In this document: piece by piece, positions 44,406 to 53,313 of the stretch
Position numbering within the stretch: position 1 is the stretch's first letter
Layout of the letters: each line of letters opens with the position of its first letter
Assembly (NCBI RefSeq): GCF_001429605.1
Contig: NZ_LMSS01000003.1
Coordinates: 124,001 to 188,000, forward strand
Origin: Phycicoccus sp. Soil802
Lineage (GTDB): Bacteria; Actinomycetota; Actinomycetes; Actinomycetales; Dermatophilaceae
Length of the DNA stretch: 64,000 bases
Reading direction: 5' to 3'
Position numbers and translations under genes: made by a program
The notes under the pieces: generated by a model
Databases searched by the model: none
What the model was told of the DNA's origin: nothing
What the model saw: the letters and a program-made list of their open reading frames with translations, nothing else

Positions 44406-46355
44406 TCAGCCGGCCGGCCAGCTGCGCTGGATCCGCGACCAGTCCACGATCTGGGCGAACGGGTCCGGCTGGGCGCGGCTGCGCTCGGCCGGGGCCCCGG
44501 TGGTCGGGGCGTAGTGGTCCAGCCCCGAGGTGAACACGCCCTCGCCACGGGTCAGGTGCGGGATGCGCTGCTGCACGCCGTGGACCGCGTCGGCCGGCAC
44601 CTGGCCGAGGAGCACGGCCGAGCGACCGCGCAGGGTCGTCTCCAGCGGCACGGCCTGGTGCCGGTTCAGCTCGCCCAACACCGAGCTGAGCGTGTCCTCC
44701 GGCACCTCCAGCTCGAACCGGTGCACAGGCGCGCAGACCACGGTGCCGGCCCGCACCAGGGCCTCGGCCAGCACCAGCCGGCTCAGGCTGCGGAAGTCCT
44801 GGGCGGTGCTCGACATCGCCTTGTCGAACGTCGCGTGCGCGTGGCTCTGCCGCGGGTAGTACCCCGAGTGCGTCATCACGACCCGCGCGTCGGGGACGGC
44901 CCAGCCGTGCACGCCCTCCTCGAGCGTCGCCGCGATGCCCTCGCGCACGGCGGTGAAGAAGGCGGGCGGCATCGACCCGAGCTCGATCTCGAGGGCGAAC
45001 TCGTGGCCCGCGCCCACCGGCAGCGGCTCGACGCGCAGCCCCACCTGCGCGAGGAACGGGTTGGGCGCCGTGCCGATGAGCTGGACGGCCGCACCGGGAG
45101 CGACGAGGCGCTCGACGCAGATGCTGGTCGTCGGCCGGAACGTCACCTCGATGCCGTACTCCTCGGCCAGCACCGCCGCGATGACCTCCTTCTGCACCTC
45201 GCCGTAGAGCGAGACGGCGATCTCCCGTCGGCCGTCGTCGCGACGCAGGTCGATGAGCGGGTCCTGGTCGGCGAGCTCGGTGAGCGCGGAGTACATCCCC
45301 ACGACGTCGCTGAGCCGCACCGCGTCCACGACGGTCTCGAGGGTCGGCCGGGCGAACTGCGCCGTGCTGGTGAACTGGTCGGCCCGGCTGCACGGCCTTG
45401 GCGCTGGGCCGAACCGGTCACCGATGCGTGCCGACGACCATCCGGTCACCGCCGCGATCCGGCCGGCGGGCACCTCGTCGACACTCACCAGCCGGCCCCG
45501 GTCGAAGAGCCGCAGGCCGGTGACCTTCTCCGCCGGCCGCCCGTCGACCTCGACGCGGTCACGCAGCCGCAGCGATCCCGAGCGCACCCGGGCCAGGACG
45601 GTCCGCCGACCCTCGCCGCGGTCGACCTTGAAGACGGTGCCGCTCGGTGGGCTGGCGGTGCCGGACCCAGCCGACGGCACGGGTGCCGCCACGGGGAGCA
45701 GGGTCGTGAGCGCGTCGAGCAGCTCGGTCACGCCCGCGCCGGTGATCGCGGACCCGAACAGCACGGGGTGGGAGGTCGCGCCGCGCACCGCGCTGCGCAG
45801 CTCGCCGAGCTCGGTGGTCCCCACCTCGAACGGCAGGTATGCCGCGCCGCGGGTGCCCGCGCCGCTCACCTGCCCGAGGGCGAAGGCCTCCGGGCTGAGC
45901 CGGGTGGTCACCTCGCCGAGGACCCGGTCGGGGTCGGCTCCGGCGCGGTCGACCTTGTTGACGAAGAGGACGACGGGCAGGCCGAGACGCTGCAGGGCGC
46001 GCATCAGCACCAGGGTCTGCGCCTGCACCCCCTCGACCGCCGACACGACGAGCACCGCTGCATCGAGCACGGTCAGCGCCCGCTCCACCTCGGCGATGAA
46101 GTCGGAGTGGCCGGGGGTGTCGATCAGGTTGACGGTCGTCGCCCGCCAGTCGAAGGAGACGACGGCAGACCGGATCGTGATGCCGCGCTGACGCTCCAGC
46201 GCCATGCTGTCGGTCTGCGTGTCGCCGGCGTCGACGCTGCCGGGGTGGTCGAGCACCCCGGCCTCGAAGAGGACTCGTTCGGTCAGGCTGGTCTTGCCGG
46301 CGTCAACATGCGCGACGATCCCCAGGCAGAGGGTCTTCCTGCGTCCAGCTCGCAC
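44406..46355 (-). CDS. TetM/OtrA-like ribosomal protection GTPase
   Basis: A 649-aa translational GTPase close in length to TetM/OtrA (about 640-665). G1 is AHVDAGKTS, G3 DTPGHSDF, G4 NKVD and the switch I residue is within RGITI. The C-terminal part has domain-IV-like features (SHAHATFDKAMSSTAQDFR). Such genes are widespread in actinobacteria and are annotated as tetracycline resistance; activity against tetracycline cannot be inferred from sequence alone. GTG start. The 108-bp upstream gap contains a short in-frame-less leader ORF that might attenuate expression. Confidence 0.88.
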   Translation of the reverse strand: MRAGRRKTLCLGIVAHVDAGKTSLTERVLFEAGVLDHPGSVDAGDTQTDSMALERQRGITIRSAVVSFDWRATTVNLIDTPGHSDFIAEVERALTVLDAAVLVVSAVEGVQAQTLVLMRALQRLGLPVVLFVNKVDRAGADPDRVLGEVTTRLSPEAFALGQVSGAGTRGAAYLPFEVGTTELGELRSAVRGATSHPVLFGSAITGAGVTELLDALTTLLPVAAPVPSAGSGTASPPSGTVFKVDRGEGRRTVLARVRSGSLRLRDRVEVDGRPAEKVTGLRLFDRGRLVSVDEVPAGRIAAVTGWSSARIGDRFGPAPRPCSRADQFTSTAQFARPTLETVVDAVRLSDVVGMYSALTELADQDPLIDLRRDDGRREIAVSLYGEVQKEVIAAVLAEEYGIEVTFRPTTSICVERLVAPGAAVQLIGTAPNPFLAQVGLRVEPLPVGAGHEFALEIELGSMPPAFFTAVREGIAATLEEGVHGWAVPDARVVMTHSGYYPRQSHAHATFDKAMSSTAQDFRSLSRLVLAEALVRAGTVVCAPVHRFELEVPEDTLSSVLGELNRHQAVPLETTLRGRSAVLLGQVPADAVHGVQQRIPHLTRGEGVFTSGLDHYAPTTGAPAERSRAQPDPFAQIVDWSRIQRSWPAG

Positions 46356-46463
46356 TGGCCTTCACATCCATTCGGTAGGTGGGTACCTGGCGGGACGTGA
46401 AAGCTGCTCGCATCGGTCGCATTCCTCTCGTGGGCACTGCTGGTGGTCGACGGTCGGACTCCT

Positions 46464-47783
46464 TCATGGCAACAGAGCCCGGTCTTGCGGGGCAACCGGT
46501 TTTCGCTGGGGCAGGGGCACGACGCCGAGTCCGATGACTGCCGCGACCGGCAGCAGGGGCCACACCCAGTGCACGCCGTCGCGCGAGACGATGCCCGACG
46601 CCGCCATCACGCCGAGGCCGCCGCAGACGGCCGCCGTGGCGAGGGCCGGACGCCACACGGCGGGCGCGGGGCGAAGGTCGCGGACCGGCCTCTCGAACCG
46701 GCCGAAGACCAGGACCAGCCCGGACGTCACCGTGGCGAGGACGGCGAACCACACCGGCCGCGTCGCCCACCACGACCCGCTGAGCGGGACGGCCCGGAGC
46801 CCGAAACCCCCGGCCAGCAAAGACATTCCGATGACCAGCACCATCGCCGTGAGGTGCCAGAGGTAGAGCGACATGATGCGCAGGTTCACGACGACGGCGA
46901 CGGCCCACACCCGTGGTCGCTCCAGCAGGAGGGCCAGCCGTCGCTCGGCGAGCAGCACCACACCGGCCTGGACCATGCCGAGGAACGCCAGCGTGACCCG
47001 GGTCGGGTAGGAGTTGTTGAGGACCGCCCCGTCGACCCCGATCATCGAGACCGGGTAGGGGCCGGCCCAGACGAGGGTCACGAGACCGGCGAGGCCGACG
47101 CCGGCGAGCGCGACCCGCCGTCGGCGACCCGCCAACGAGCCGTCCAGCCAGGCGAACCCGAGCTGGTGCACCGTGGCCCAGACGACGAGGTAGTTGGCGA
47201 AGCCGATCCAGTGGTTGCCGCCGGCGATGCTCCACCAGTCGACCAGGCCGCCCAGGAGCAGCCCGGCACCGACGCTCCACCAGCCGAACCGCTCCCAGAC
47301 AGCGAGCAGGAGCGGGGCCACCGCGACCACGACGATGTAGGCGGCGAGGAACCAGGTCGGCACCAGGGCCACCTGCGACGCGGTGCGCAGGGTCGCACCG
47401 GGCACGCCTGCGGCATACGCGATCGAGGCGATCGCCAGCCACACGAGGAGGAGCGGGAGCACGGGTGCGGCGAGGCGCTGGAGGCGGGCCCGGAGCCACG
47501 TGGCGTAGGTGTCGCGGCGCCGTCGGGCCGAGCGCCAGGACAGGCCGTTCGAGTAGCCGCCGACGATGAAGAACAGCGGCATCACCTGGAAGACCCAGGT
47601 GAGGGGGTGGCTCCACGGGGCGATGTTCAGCACGGCGTTCGGGACGAGCGTGCCGTCCTGCACCATCACCGCGGCCATCAGCCAGTGGCCGAGCACGACG
47701 GTCACGATGGCGAGCGCGCGCAGGAAGTCGACGACGCGGTTGCGGTCAGCAGGGGTGGCGGCAGCGAGGGCGCGGGGGTCCAT
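46464..47783 (-). CDS. Acyltransferase 3 family membrane protein
   Basis: A 439-aa integral membrane acyltransferase with about ten to eleven helices. The family signature is at the start: VVDFLRALAIVTVVLGHWL, with the conserved Arg and catalytic His, followed by FQVMPLFFIVGGYSNGLSW. Such enzymes O-acetylate or acylate sugars or lipids of the envelope. ATG gives MDPRAL. A Pro/Arg tail of about 25 residues ends the protein. It is upstream of the TetM-like gene on the same strand. Confidence 0.9.
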   Translation of the reverse strand: MDPRALAAATPADRNRVVDFLRALAIVTVVLGHWLMAAVMVQDGTLVPNAVLNIAPWSHPLTWVFQVMPLFFIVGGYSNGLSWRSARRRRDTYATWLRARLQRLAAPVLPLLLVWLAIASIAYAAGVPGATLRTASQVALVPTWFLAAYIVVVAVAPLLLAVWERFGWWSVGAGLLLGGLVDWWSIAGGNHWIGFANYLVVWATVHQLGFAWLDGSLAGRRRRVALAGVGLAGLVTLVWAGPYPVSMIGVDGAVLNNSYPTRVTLAFLGMVQAGVVLLAERRLALLLERPRVWAVAVVVNLRIMSLYLWHLTAMVLVIGMSLLAGGFGLRAVPLSGSWWATRPVWFAVLATVTSGLVLVFGRFERPVRDLRPAPAVWRPALATAAVCGGLGVMAASGIVSRDGVHWVWPLLPVAAVIGLGVVPLPQRKPVAPQDRALLP

Positions 47784-47844
47784 GGGTCGAGCGTGACGGC
47801 CCGGGGCAGGTCGCCGCCTGAGTAGCAGCGCCCACCCGGCATGG

Positions 47845-48774
47845 TCACTCCGAGCCCTTCCCGAGGCCACGGGTGCCGTGGAGCGCTGGTGTGCCGCCGC
47901 CGGCTCGGCGCAGGAGCGGGCGGACCTCACGGCCGATCATCTCGACGAGGGCGACCAGCTCAGTCACGTCGGTCACGTCGCTGGTCGGTTGGAGGACCAC
48001 GGTGGTCGCGCCGGCGTCGGCCGAGCGCCGGACCGCGGCGGCGATCTCCTCGGGGCCTCCCGCGGCGGTGCGCGTCGGGTCGGCGGCCACGCCCCACAGG
48101 GCCAGGTCGGCATCGGCGCGGGCCTGCGCGTCGGGCCCGGCGGCCGCGACGACCGAGTAGACCACCTCGACGTCAGGGTCGCCCGAGCCTGCCCGGACGC
48201 GGTCGGCCGCAGCAGCCAGCTCGGTCTCGCTGAGACCCGCGGCGAGCAGCACCCCGTCGCCGAGCCGGGCACCCAGGTCGAGGGTGCGTGGCCCGGAACC
48301 GCCGGCCATGAGCACCGCGCCCGGCTCTGGTGGCCAGTCGAGCTGCACCCGGTCGAGGTGCACGTAGCGACCGTCGACGGTCAGCTCCTCGCCGTCGAGG
48401 AGTCGTCGCAACGCGGTGAGGTACTCCTCCAGGAGGGTCATCGGCGAGGCCGCGCGGCCGCCGACCTGGCCCATCCAGTCCTGGACCCCGTGACCCACGC
48501 CCGGCACGAACCGGCCGGGGAAGAGCCGGTGCAGGGTGGCGACCTCCATCGCGGTCAGGGCGACGTTGCGCAGGGGCGCCGGCATCAGCCCGAGGCCGAC
48601 CCGCACCCGCTGCGTCGAGGCGAGGGCGGCCGTCGCGCTCGCGATGCCGCTCTCCTTGAAGCAGTCCTCCCACACCCAGAGGTCGTCGAGGTGCTCGTCG
48701 GCGGCCCGCGCCAACGGGAGGAGCGCTTCGGGGGGCAGGCTGGGGACGAACGCGACGCCGAGTCGGGGTGCCAT
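47845..48774 (-). CDS. LLM-class flavin-dependent oxidoreductase
   Basis: A 309-aa luciferase-like monooxygenase superfamily member, probably F420- or FMN-dependent (LGVAFVPSLPPEALLPLARAADEHLDDLWVWED, GLGLMPAPLRNVALTAMEVATLHRLFPGR, GVGHGVQDWMGQVG). It is distinct from the TIGR03885-like protein at 26.7 kb. ATG start. Substrate unknown. It is divergent from the VOC gene. Confidence 0.87.
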   Translation of the reverse strand: MAPRLGVAFVPSLPPEALLPLARAADEHLDDLWVWEDCFKESGIASATAALASTQRVRVGLGLMPAPLRNVALTAMEVATLHRLFPGRFVPGVGHGVQDWMGQVGGRAASPMTLLEEYLTALRRLLDGEELTVDGRYVHLDRVQLDWPPEPGAVLMAGGSGPRTLDLGARLGDGVLLAAGLSETELAAAADRVRAGSGDPDVEVVYSVVAAAGPDAQARADADLALWGVAADPTRTAAGGPEEIAAAVRRSADAGATTVVLQPTSDVTDVTELVALVEMIGREVRPLLRRAGGGTPALHGTRGLGKGSE

Positions 48775-48853
48775 CACGTCATCGTGACACCGCCCGCTGA
48801 CACCCCGGAGTCCGTGCGGGTCCGGACCCCTGGCCTCGTGGTTGGCTTGGTCC

Positions 48854-49264
48854 ATGACTTCCCAGGAGGGCAGGGTCCGCCAGCTGCGGCTGGTGGTGCA
48901 CGCGGAGGACTACGAGGAGGCGCTGCGGTTCTACCGCGACGTCATCGGTATGCCGGTCCAGGAGGCCTATGCGGGTGACGGTGGGGCCCAGGTGTCGATC
49001 CTGGACGCCGGACGCGCGACGCTGGAGCTCTCCAACACCGCCCAGGTCGAGATGATCGACGCGGTCGAGGTCGGTCGACGGGTCGCCCCCCACTTCCGGG
49101 TCGCCCTCGAGGTCGACGACGCCCAGGCCGCCACGACCACGGCCGTCGCAGCCGGAGCCGAGCTCATCGCGCCGCCCACGGAGACCCCGTGGCGCTCGCT
49201 CAACTCGCGGCTGGAGGGTCCGGCCGGGGTCCAGCTGACCCTCTTCCAGGAGCTCGATGGCTGA
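48854..49264 (+). CDS. VOC (glyoxalase/dioxygenase) superfamily protein
   Basis: A 136-aa single VOC protein with paired beta-alpha-beta-beta-beta modules (RQLRLVVHAEDYEEALRFYRDVIG, then HFRVALEVDDAQAATTTAVAAGAELI). Potential metal ligands include His near residue 11 and Glu near 54 and 132. Function unknown; members include glyoxalases, epimerases and resistance proteins. ATG start. The stop overlaps the methyltransferase start by 8 bp. Confidence 0.87.
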   Translation: MTSQEGRVRQLRLVVHAEDYEEALRFYRDVIGMPVQEAYAGDGGAQVSILDAGRATLELSNTAQVEMIDAVEVGRRVAPHFRVALEVDDAQAATTTAVAAGAELIAPPTETPWRSLNSRLEGPAGVQLTLFQELDG

Positions 49265-49949
49265 CGCGACGAGCACCCCTGAGGAGGTCGGGGTGGGGCC
49301 GTGGCCGGGGGAGTGGCCGGACGGCGAGCAGTGGGACCCCGAGCTGCTCCGGGACGGCGACCGCCGCAACGTGGTCGACACCTACCGCTACTGGCGGCAC
49401 GACGCGATCGTGGCCGACCTCGACACGCACCGTCACGACTTCCACGTCGCGGTCGAGAACTGGGGTCACGACTTCAACATCGGCTCGGTCATCAGGACAG
49501 CGAACGCCTTCAACGCCAAGGCTTTCCACATCGTCGGCAAGCGGCGCTGGAACCGTCGCGGGGCGATGGTCACCGACCGCTACCAGCACGAGCACCACCA
49601 CCCGACCGTCGAGGACCTCGTGGTCTGGGCCGCTGGGGCGGGGACCGCGGAGGTGGGGACCGCTGGGGCGGGGGCCACGACGGACGCCCGGCCACGCGGC
49701 ATACCCCTGATCGGGATCGACAACCTGCCCGGCTCCCTGCCGCTCGAGACCTACGACCTGCCCCGGGAGTGCGTCCTCGTCTTCGGGCAGGAGGGTCCCG
49801 GGCTCTCCGCGCCCATGCGCGAGGCCTGCGAGGTGGTGCTGCACATCGAGCAGTTCGGGTCGACCAGGTCGATCAACGCGGGCGCCGCTGCGGCAATTGC
49901 CATGCATGCCTGGGTGCGACGCAACATCTTCGGGCAGGCTGTCGAATAG
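49257..49949 (+). CDS. SpoU/TrmH-family RNA 2'-O-methyltransferase
   Basis: A SAM-dependent ribose methylase of 230 aa with the SPOUT knot motifs: NIGSVIRTANAF near residue 79, LVFGQEGPGLS near 178 and SINAGAAAAIAMHAW near 207. The target (rRNA or tRNA) cannot be read from sequence. A Gly/Ala/Thr-rich insertion (about residues 124-145), encoded by imperfect repeats, interrupts the domain between motifs 1 and 2 and includes a copy of the iterated word. ATG lies inside the VOC gene. Confidence 0.92.
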   Translation: MADATSTPEEVGVGPWPGEWPDGEQWDPELLRDGDRRNVVDTYRYWRHDAIVADLDTHRHDFHVAVENWGHDFNIGSVIRTANAFNAKAFHIVGKRRWNRRGAMVTDRYQHEHHHPTVEDLVVWAAGAGTAEVGTAGAGATTDARPRGIPLIGIDNLPGSLPLETYDLPRECVLVFGQEGPGLSAPMREACEVVLHIEQFGSTRSINAGAAAAIAMHAWVRRNIFGQAVE

Positions 49950-50022
49950 CACCCCGCTCGCTCGTCATCAGGGTGGAAGCACCGGAACCACCGGACGAAC
50001 CCATCGATGAGAGGAACAAGCC

Positions 50023-50382
50023 ATGACCCAGTACCTCGTCCTCCTGCCCAGCTCGGAGTCCCGCTACGCGGCGGCCACCGAGGAGGAGCGGCAGGAGCTC
50101 AACCAGGCCCACGGCGACTTCGCCGGGCTGCTCGCCCAGCGCGGGCACAAGCTGCTCGGCGGGGCCCAGCTCACGCCGTCCACGCAGACCCGCGTCGCCC
50201 GCGGTGACGGGATCGACCAGGTCACCCTCACCGAGGGCCCCTATGCCGAGAGCGCCGAGCAGGTCGGCGGCTACTACCTCGTCGAGACCGACGACCTCGA
50301 CGACCTCGGCCAGGTGTGCGGCCGGCTGATGTCCACGCCGTTCCACCCGGCCATCGAGATCCGCCCCACCATGGGGATGTGA
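50023..50382 (+). CDS. YCII-related (DGPF) protein
   Basis: A 119-aa ferredoxin-like-fold protein of the YCII/DGPF family (MTQYLVLLPSSE, LTEGPYAESAEQVGGYYLVETDDLDD), with the DGPF motif reading EGPY. Such proteins are regularly encoded next to ECF42 sigma factors, as here, and may take part in their signalling. ATG follows GAGAGGAA. First gene of a YCII-YCII-sigma operon. Confidence 0.9.
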   Translation: MTQYLVLLPSSESRYAAATEEERQELNQAHGDFAGLLAQRGHKLLGGAQLTPSTQTRVARGDGIDQVTLTEGPYAESAEQVGGYYLVETDDLDDLGQVCGRLMSTPFHPAIEIRPTMGM

Positions 50383-50388
50383 TCCACC

Positions 50389-50490
50389 ATGACCGAGTAC
50401 GTCGTGCTGATCGTCGCTGATGCCGACCGCTGGCTCGGTGACGGCGTCGAGGTGCCTCGCGTCGTGAAGCCCGAGGACCGCGAGACGTGA
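50389..50490 (+). pseudogene. Truncated YCII-like remnant
   Basis: A 33-aa ORF, MTEYVVLIVADADRW then a sequence that ends quickly in TGA. Its first 15 residues resemble the start of YCII proteins, but the DGPF region is missing. It fills the gap between two intact YCII genes and its stop overlaps the next start. It may be the remains of a third YCII gene or a coupling leader. Confidence 0.5.
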
Positions 50491-50846
50491 GGTACGTCGT
50501 CCTGATCGCCTACGAGCCGGGCCACTGGGACGGCGCCGACGAGGCGGTGCGCCAGGAGTACTTCGACGCGCACCACGCCTTCGAGGAGTACGTCCAGCAG
50601 CACGGCCGGCGGCTCTCCAGCGGGGCGCTGAGCGATGCCGACCTGGCGACGACGATCAGGCGCGACGGCTCGTCCGACGTCGTCACGGACGGCCCGTTCG
50701 TGGAGCTCACGGAGCAGATCGGCGGCTACTACGACGTCGAGCTGCCCGACCTCGATGCCGCGATCGCGGCGGCGAAGCTGCTCCCCCGGGCGTACACCCT
50801 CGAGATCCGTTCCGTGGTCGGCGTGGAGGGCTACGAGAGCCTGTGA
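50487..50846 (+). CDS. YCII-related (DGPF) protein
   Basis: A 119-aa second YCII protein (MRYVVLIAYEPGHW, VVTDGPFVELTEQIGGYYDVELPDLDAA) with an intact DGPF motif. GTG start overlaps the remnant stop. The ECF42 sigma gene starts 4 bp after its stop, so it is translationally coupled. Likely regulatory partner of that sigma factor. Confidence 0.92.
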   Translation: MRYVVLIAYEPGHWDGADEAVRQEYFDAHHAFEEYVQQHGRRLSSGALSDADLATTIRRDGSSDVVTDGPFVELTEQIGGYYDVELPDLDAAIAAAKLLPRAYTLEIRSVVGVEGYESL

Positions 50847-50850
50847 GTCG

Positions 50851-52146
50851 GTGACCACCGGGCAGGGCGGGCCACCGTCGGCATCCTCGGAACCATCCGC
50901 CGAGGTGCTGGCCACGGTCGTGCGCGAGGAGTGGGGACGACTGACCTCGCTGCTCCTCGCGCGGTTCCGGCGGCTCGACCTCGTGGAGGACGCCCTCGGC
51001 GACGCCGTCGAGACGGCGGCCCGCCGGTGGGCCCGTGACGGCACCCCGGACAACCCCGTCGCCTGGCTGCACACGGCGGCCCGGCGGCGGGTCCTGGACC
51101 GCCTGAGGGCCGAGTCGATGGCCCAGCGCAAGGTGCCCCTGCTCGTCGTGGAGGCCGAACGGAAGGAGGGGTCGCCCGTGCTCGCCGACCCCGGGGACCT
51201 GGTGGAGGACGACCTCCTGCGCCTGGTGCTGATGTGCACCCACCCGGCCCTCGACCCTGCGGCCGCCAGCGCCCTGGCCCTGCGGCTCGTGCTCGGCGTC
51301 AGCACTGCCGACATCGCCCGGCTCTTCCTCGTGCCTGAGCCCACCATGGCCGCGCGCGTCACCCGGGCCAAGCGCAAGATCGTCACCGCCGGCATCCCCT
51401 TCGCGGTGCCGTCCTCCGACGTGCTGCCCGACCGTCTCGACGCGTTGGCCCAGACCGCCTACCTCGCCTTCACGGCCGGCTACGCCCCCGGATCGGGCCC
51501 CGACGCCCTGCGCACCGGCCTTGCGGGAGAGGCGATCCGGCTCGTCCGTGTCGTCCTCGGGCTGCGACCCGAGGAGCCGGTACTGGTCGCCCTGCTCGCC
51601 CTGATGCTCCTGCAGCACTCGCGCCGCGACGCCCGCGTCGACGGCGACGGCGCGATCGTCCTGCTCCCCGACCAGGACCGGTCCCGCTGGCACCGCGACG
51701 AGATCGCCGAAGGGGTGGCCCTCGCGTCCTCGCCTGCCCTCACCGGACCGCTTACCGTCCAGGCCGCCGGGTATGCCGTGCAGGCCAGGATCGCGGTGGA
51801 GCACGCGACCGCGCCGACCGCCGAGGCGACCCGGTGGGACCGCATCGTGGCGCGGTACGACGACCTCGTGGCGCTGTCGCCCACCCCGAGTGCCCGGCTG
51901 GCCCGGGCGGTGGCTGTCGCAGAGGCCCACGGCCCGCGCGAGGGCCTGGCCGCGCTGGCGGGTCTGGACGACGACCTCGCCCACAGCCACCGGCTGCCGT
52001 CCGTCCGGGCCGAGCTGCTCGCTCGTGCCGGCGACGTCGAAGCCGCCGACGCGGCATACGCCCTCGCCATCGACCGCTGTGGCAACGACGCCGAGCGCGC
52101 GCTGCTCCGGGCACGCAGGGCCGCCCTCCACTTCCCCCCGACTTGA
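50851..52146 (+). CDS. ECF42-group RNA polymerase sigma factor with C-terminal extension
   Basis: A 431-aa sigma factor. Region 2 (RRLDLVEDALGDAVETAARRW, NPVAWLHTAARRRVLDRLR) and region 4 (GVSTADIARLFLVPEPTMAARVTRAKRKI) lie in the first 180 residues. The remaining 250 residues form an Ala/Leu-rich helical, TPR-like domain typical of ECF42, which has no dedicated anti-sigma factor and is controlled by this extension and by YCII partners. GTG start 4 bp after the YCII gene. Its own target promoters are usually upstream of the YCII gene. Confidence 0.92.
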   Translation: MTTGQGGPPSASSEPSAEVLATVVREEWGRLTSLLLARFRRLDLVEDALGDAVETAARRWARDGTPDNPVAWLHTAARRRVLDRLRAESMAQRKVPLLVVEAERKEGSPVLADPGDLVEDDLLRLVLMCTHPALDPAAASALALRLVLGVSTADIARLFLVPEPTMAARVTRAKRKIVTAGIPFAVPSSDVLPDRLDALAQTAYLAFTAGYAPGSGPDALRTGLAGEAIRLVRVVLGLRPEEPVLVALLALMLLQHSRRDARVDGDGAIVLLPDQDRSRWHRDEIAEGVALASSPALTGPLTVQAAGYAVQARIAVEHATAPTAEATRWDRIVARYDDLVALSPTPSARLARAVAVAEAHGPREGLAALAGLDDDLAHSHRLPSVRAELLARAGDVEAADAAYALAIDRCGNDAERALLRARRAALHFPPT

Positions 52147-52175
52147 GCACCCCTGGGGGCGCCCAGGTTGCGGGA
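52139..52175 (+). terminator. Hairpin overlapping the sigma-factor stop
   Basis: CCCGACTTGAGCACCCC pairs imperfectly with GGGGGCGCCCAGGTTGCGGG. The left arm contains the TGA of the sigma gene. It belongs to the same sequence family as 33603-33641. Confidence 0.65.
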
Positions 52176-52284
52176 CGACCAGCCTGAGACACGGGTGTCC
52201 CGGTCCGCGCCGGTCGTGAAAGGATCGGCGGCGACGCCAGGCCCACGCTTCGAGCCCAGACGCACCAGTCGAAGGAGACTTTCC

Positions 52285-53313
52285 ATGCCCATCGCCACCC
52301 CCGAGGTGTACGCCGACATGCTGGACCGCGCCAAGGCCGGTTCGTTCGCCTACCCGGCGATCAACATCTCGTCGTCGCAGACCCTCAACGCCGCGATCCG
52401 TGGCTTCGCCGAGGCGGGCAGCGACGGCATCGTGCAGGTCTCCACCGGCGGCGCTGAGTACCTCTCGGGCCCGACGGTCAAGGACATGGTCACCGGGTCG
52501 ATCGCGCTGGCCGCCTACGCCCACGAGGTCGCCAAGAAGTACGACGTCAACATCGCCCTGCACACCGACCACTGCCCGAAGGACAAGCTCGACGGCTTCG
52601 TCCGCCCCCTGCTGGCCGCGAGCGCCGAGCGGGTCGCTGCCGGCGGCACGCCCTGGTTCCAGTCGCACATGTGGGACGGCTCCGCGGTGCCGCTCGACGA
52701 GAACCTCGAGATCGCCCGCGAGCTGCTGGACCTGGCCAAGGCCGCCCACGTCATCCTCGAGATCGAGGTCGGCGTCGTCGGTGGGGAGGAGGACGGCGTC
52801 GAGGGCAAGATCGACGACAAGCTCTACTCCACGCCCGAGGACGCGGTGGCCACGATCAAGGCGCTCGGCGCCGGCGAGAACGGCCGCTACCTGACTGCCC
52901 TCACCTTCGGCAACGTCCACGGGGTCTACAAGCCGGGCAACGTCAAGCTCCGCCCCGAGATCCTCAAGACCGCCCAGGAGGCGGCCGCCAACCAGTTGGG
53001 GCTCGGCGCCGACGCCCGTCCGTTCGACCTCGTCTTCCACGGCGGCTCCGGATCCACCGCCGAGGAGATCGCCGCCGCGGTCGACTTCGGCGTCGTGAAG
53101 ATGAACGTCGACACCGACACCCAGTACGCCTTCACGCGTCCGGTCGCCGGCTACATGCTCGCCAACTACGACGGCGTCCTGAAGGTCGACGGTGAGGTCG
53201 GCAACAAGAAGCAGTACGACCCGCGTGCCTGGGGCAAGGAGGCCGAGGCCGGCATGGCGGCCCGCGTCGTCGAGGCCTGCCAGAACCTGCGCTCGGCCGG
53301 CACCCACGCATGA
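52285..53313 (+). CDS. fbaA: Class II fructose-bisphosphate aldolase
   Basis: Cleaves fructose-1,6-bisphosphate in glycolysis and forms it in gluconeogenesis; zinc-dependent. The 342-aa protein shows HTDHCPKDKLDGF (catalytic Asp and zinc His near residue 95), EIEVGVVGGEEDGVEG near 160, TFGNVHGVYKPGNVKL (zinc His near 212) and LVFHGGSGST near 252. ATG follows GAAGGAGA. It overlaps the DUF3151 gene by 4 bp, a known actinobacterial pairing. Confidence 0.97.
   Translation: MPIATPEVYADMLDRAKAGSFAYPAINISSSQTLNAAIRGFAEAGSDGIVQVSTGGAEYLSGPTVKDMVTGSIALAAYAHEVAKKYDVNIALHTDHCPKDKLDGFVRPLLAASAERVAAGGTPWFQSHMWDGSAVPLDENLEIARELLDLAKAAHVILEIEVGVVGGEEDGVEGKIDDKLYSTPEDAVATIKALGAGENGRYLTALTFGNVHGVYKPGNVKLRPEILKTAQEAAANQLGLGADARPFDLVFHGGSGSTAEEIAAAVDFGVVKMNVDTDTQYAFTRPVAGYMLANYDGVLKVDGEVGNKKQYDPRAWGKEAEAGMAARVVEACQNLRSAGTHA

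Noticed and set aside
44406-46355. Confident tetracycline-resistance call
   Set aside because: Family membership is clear, but many actinobacterial TetM-like GTPases have no proven resistance role and no mobile context is visible.
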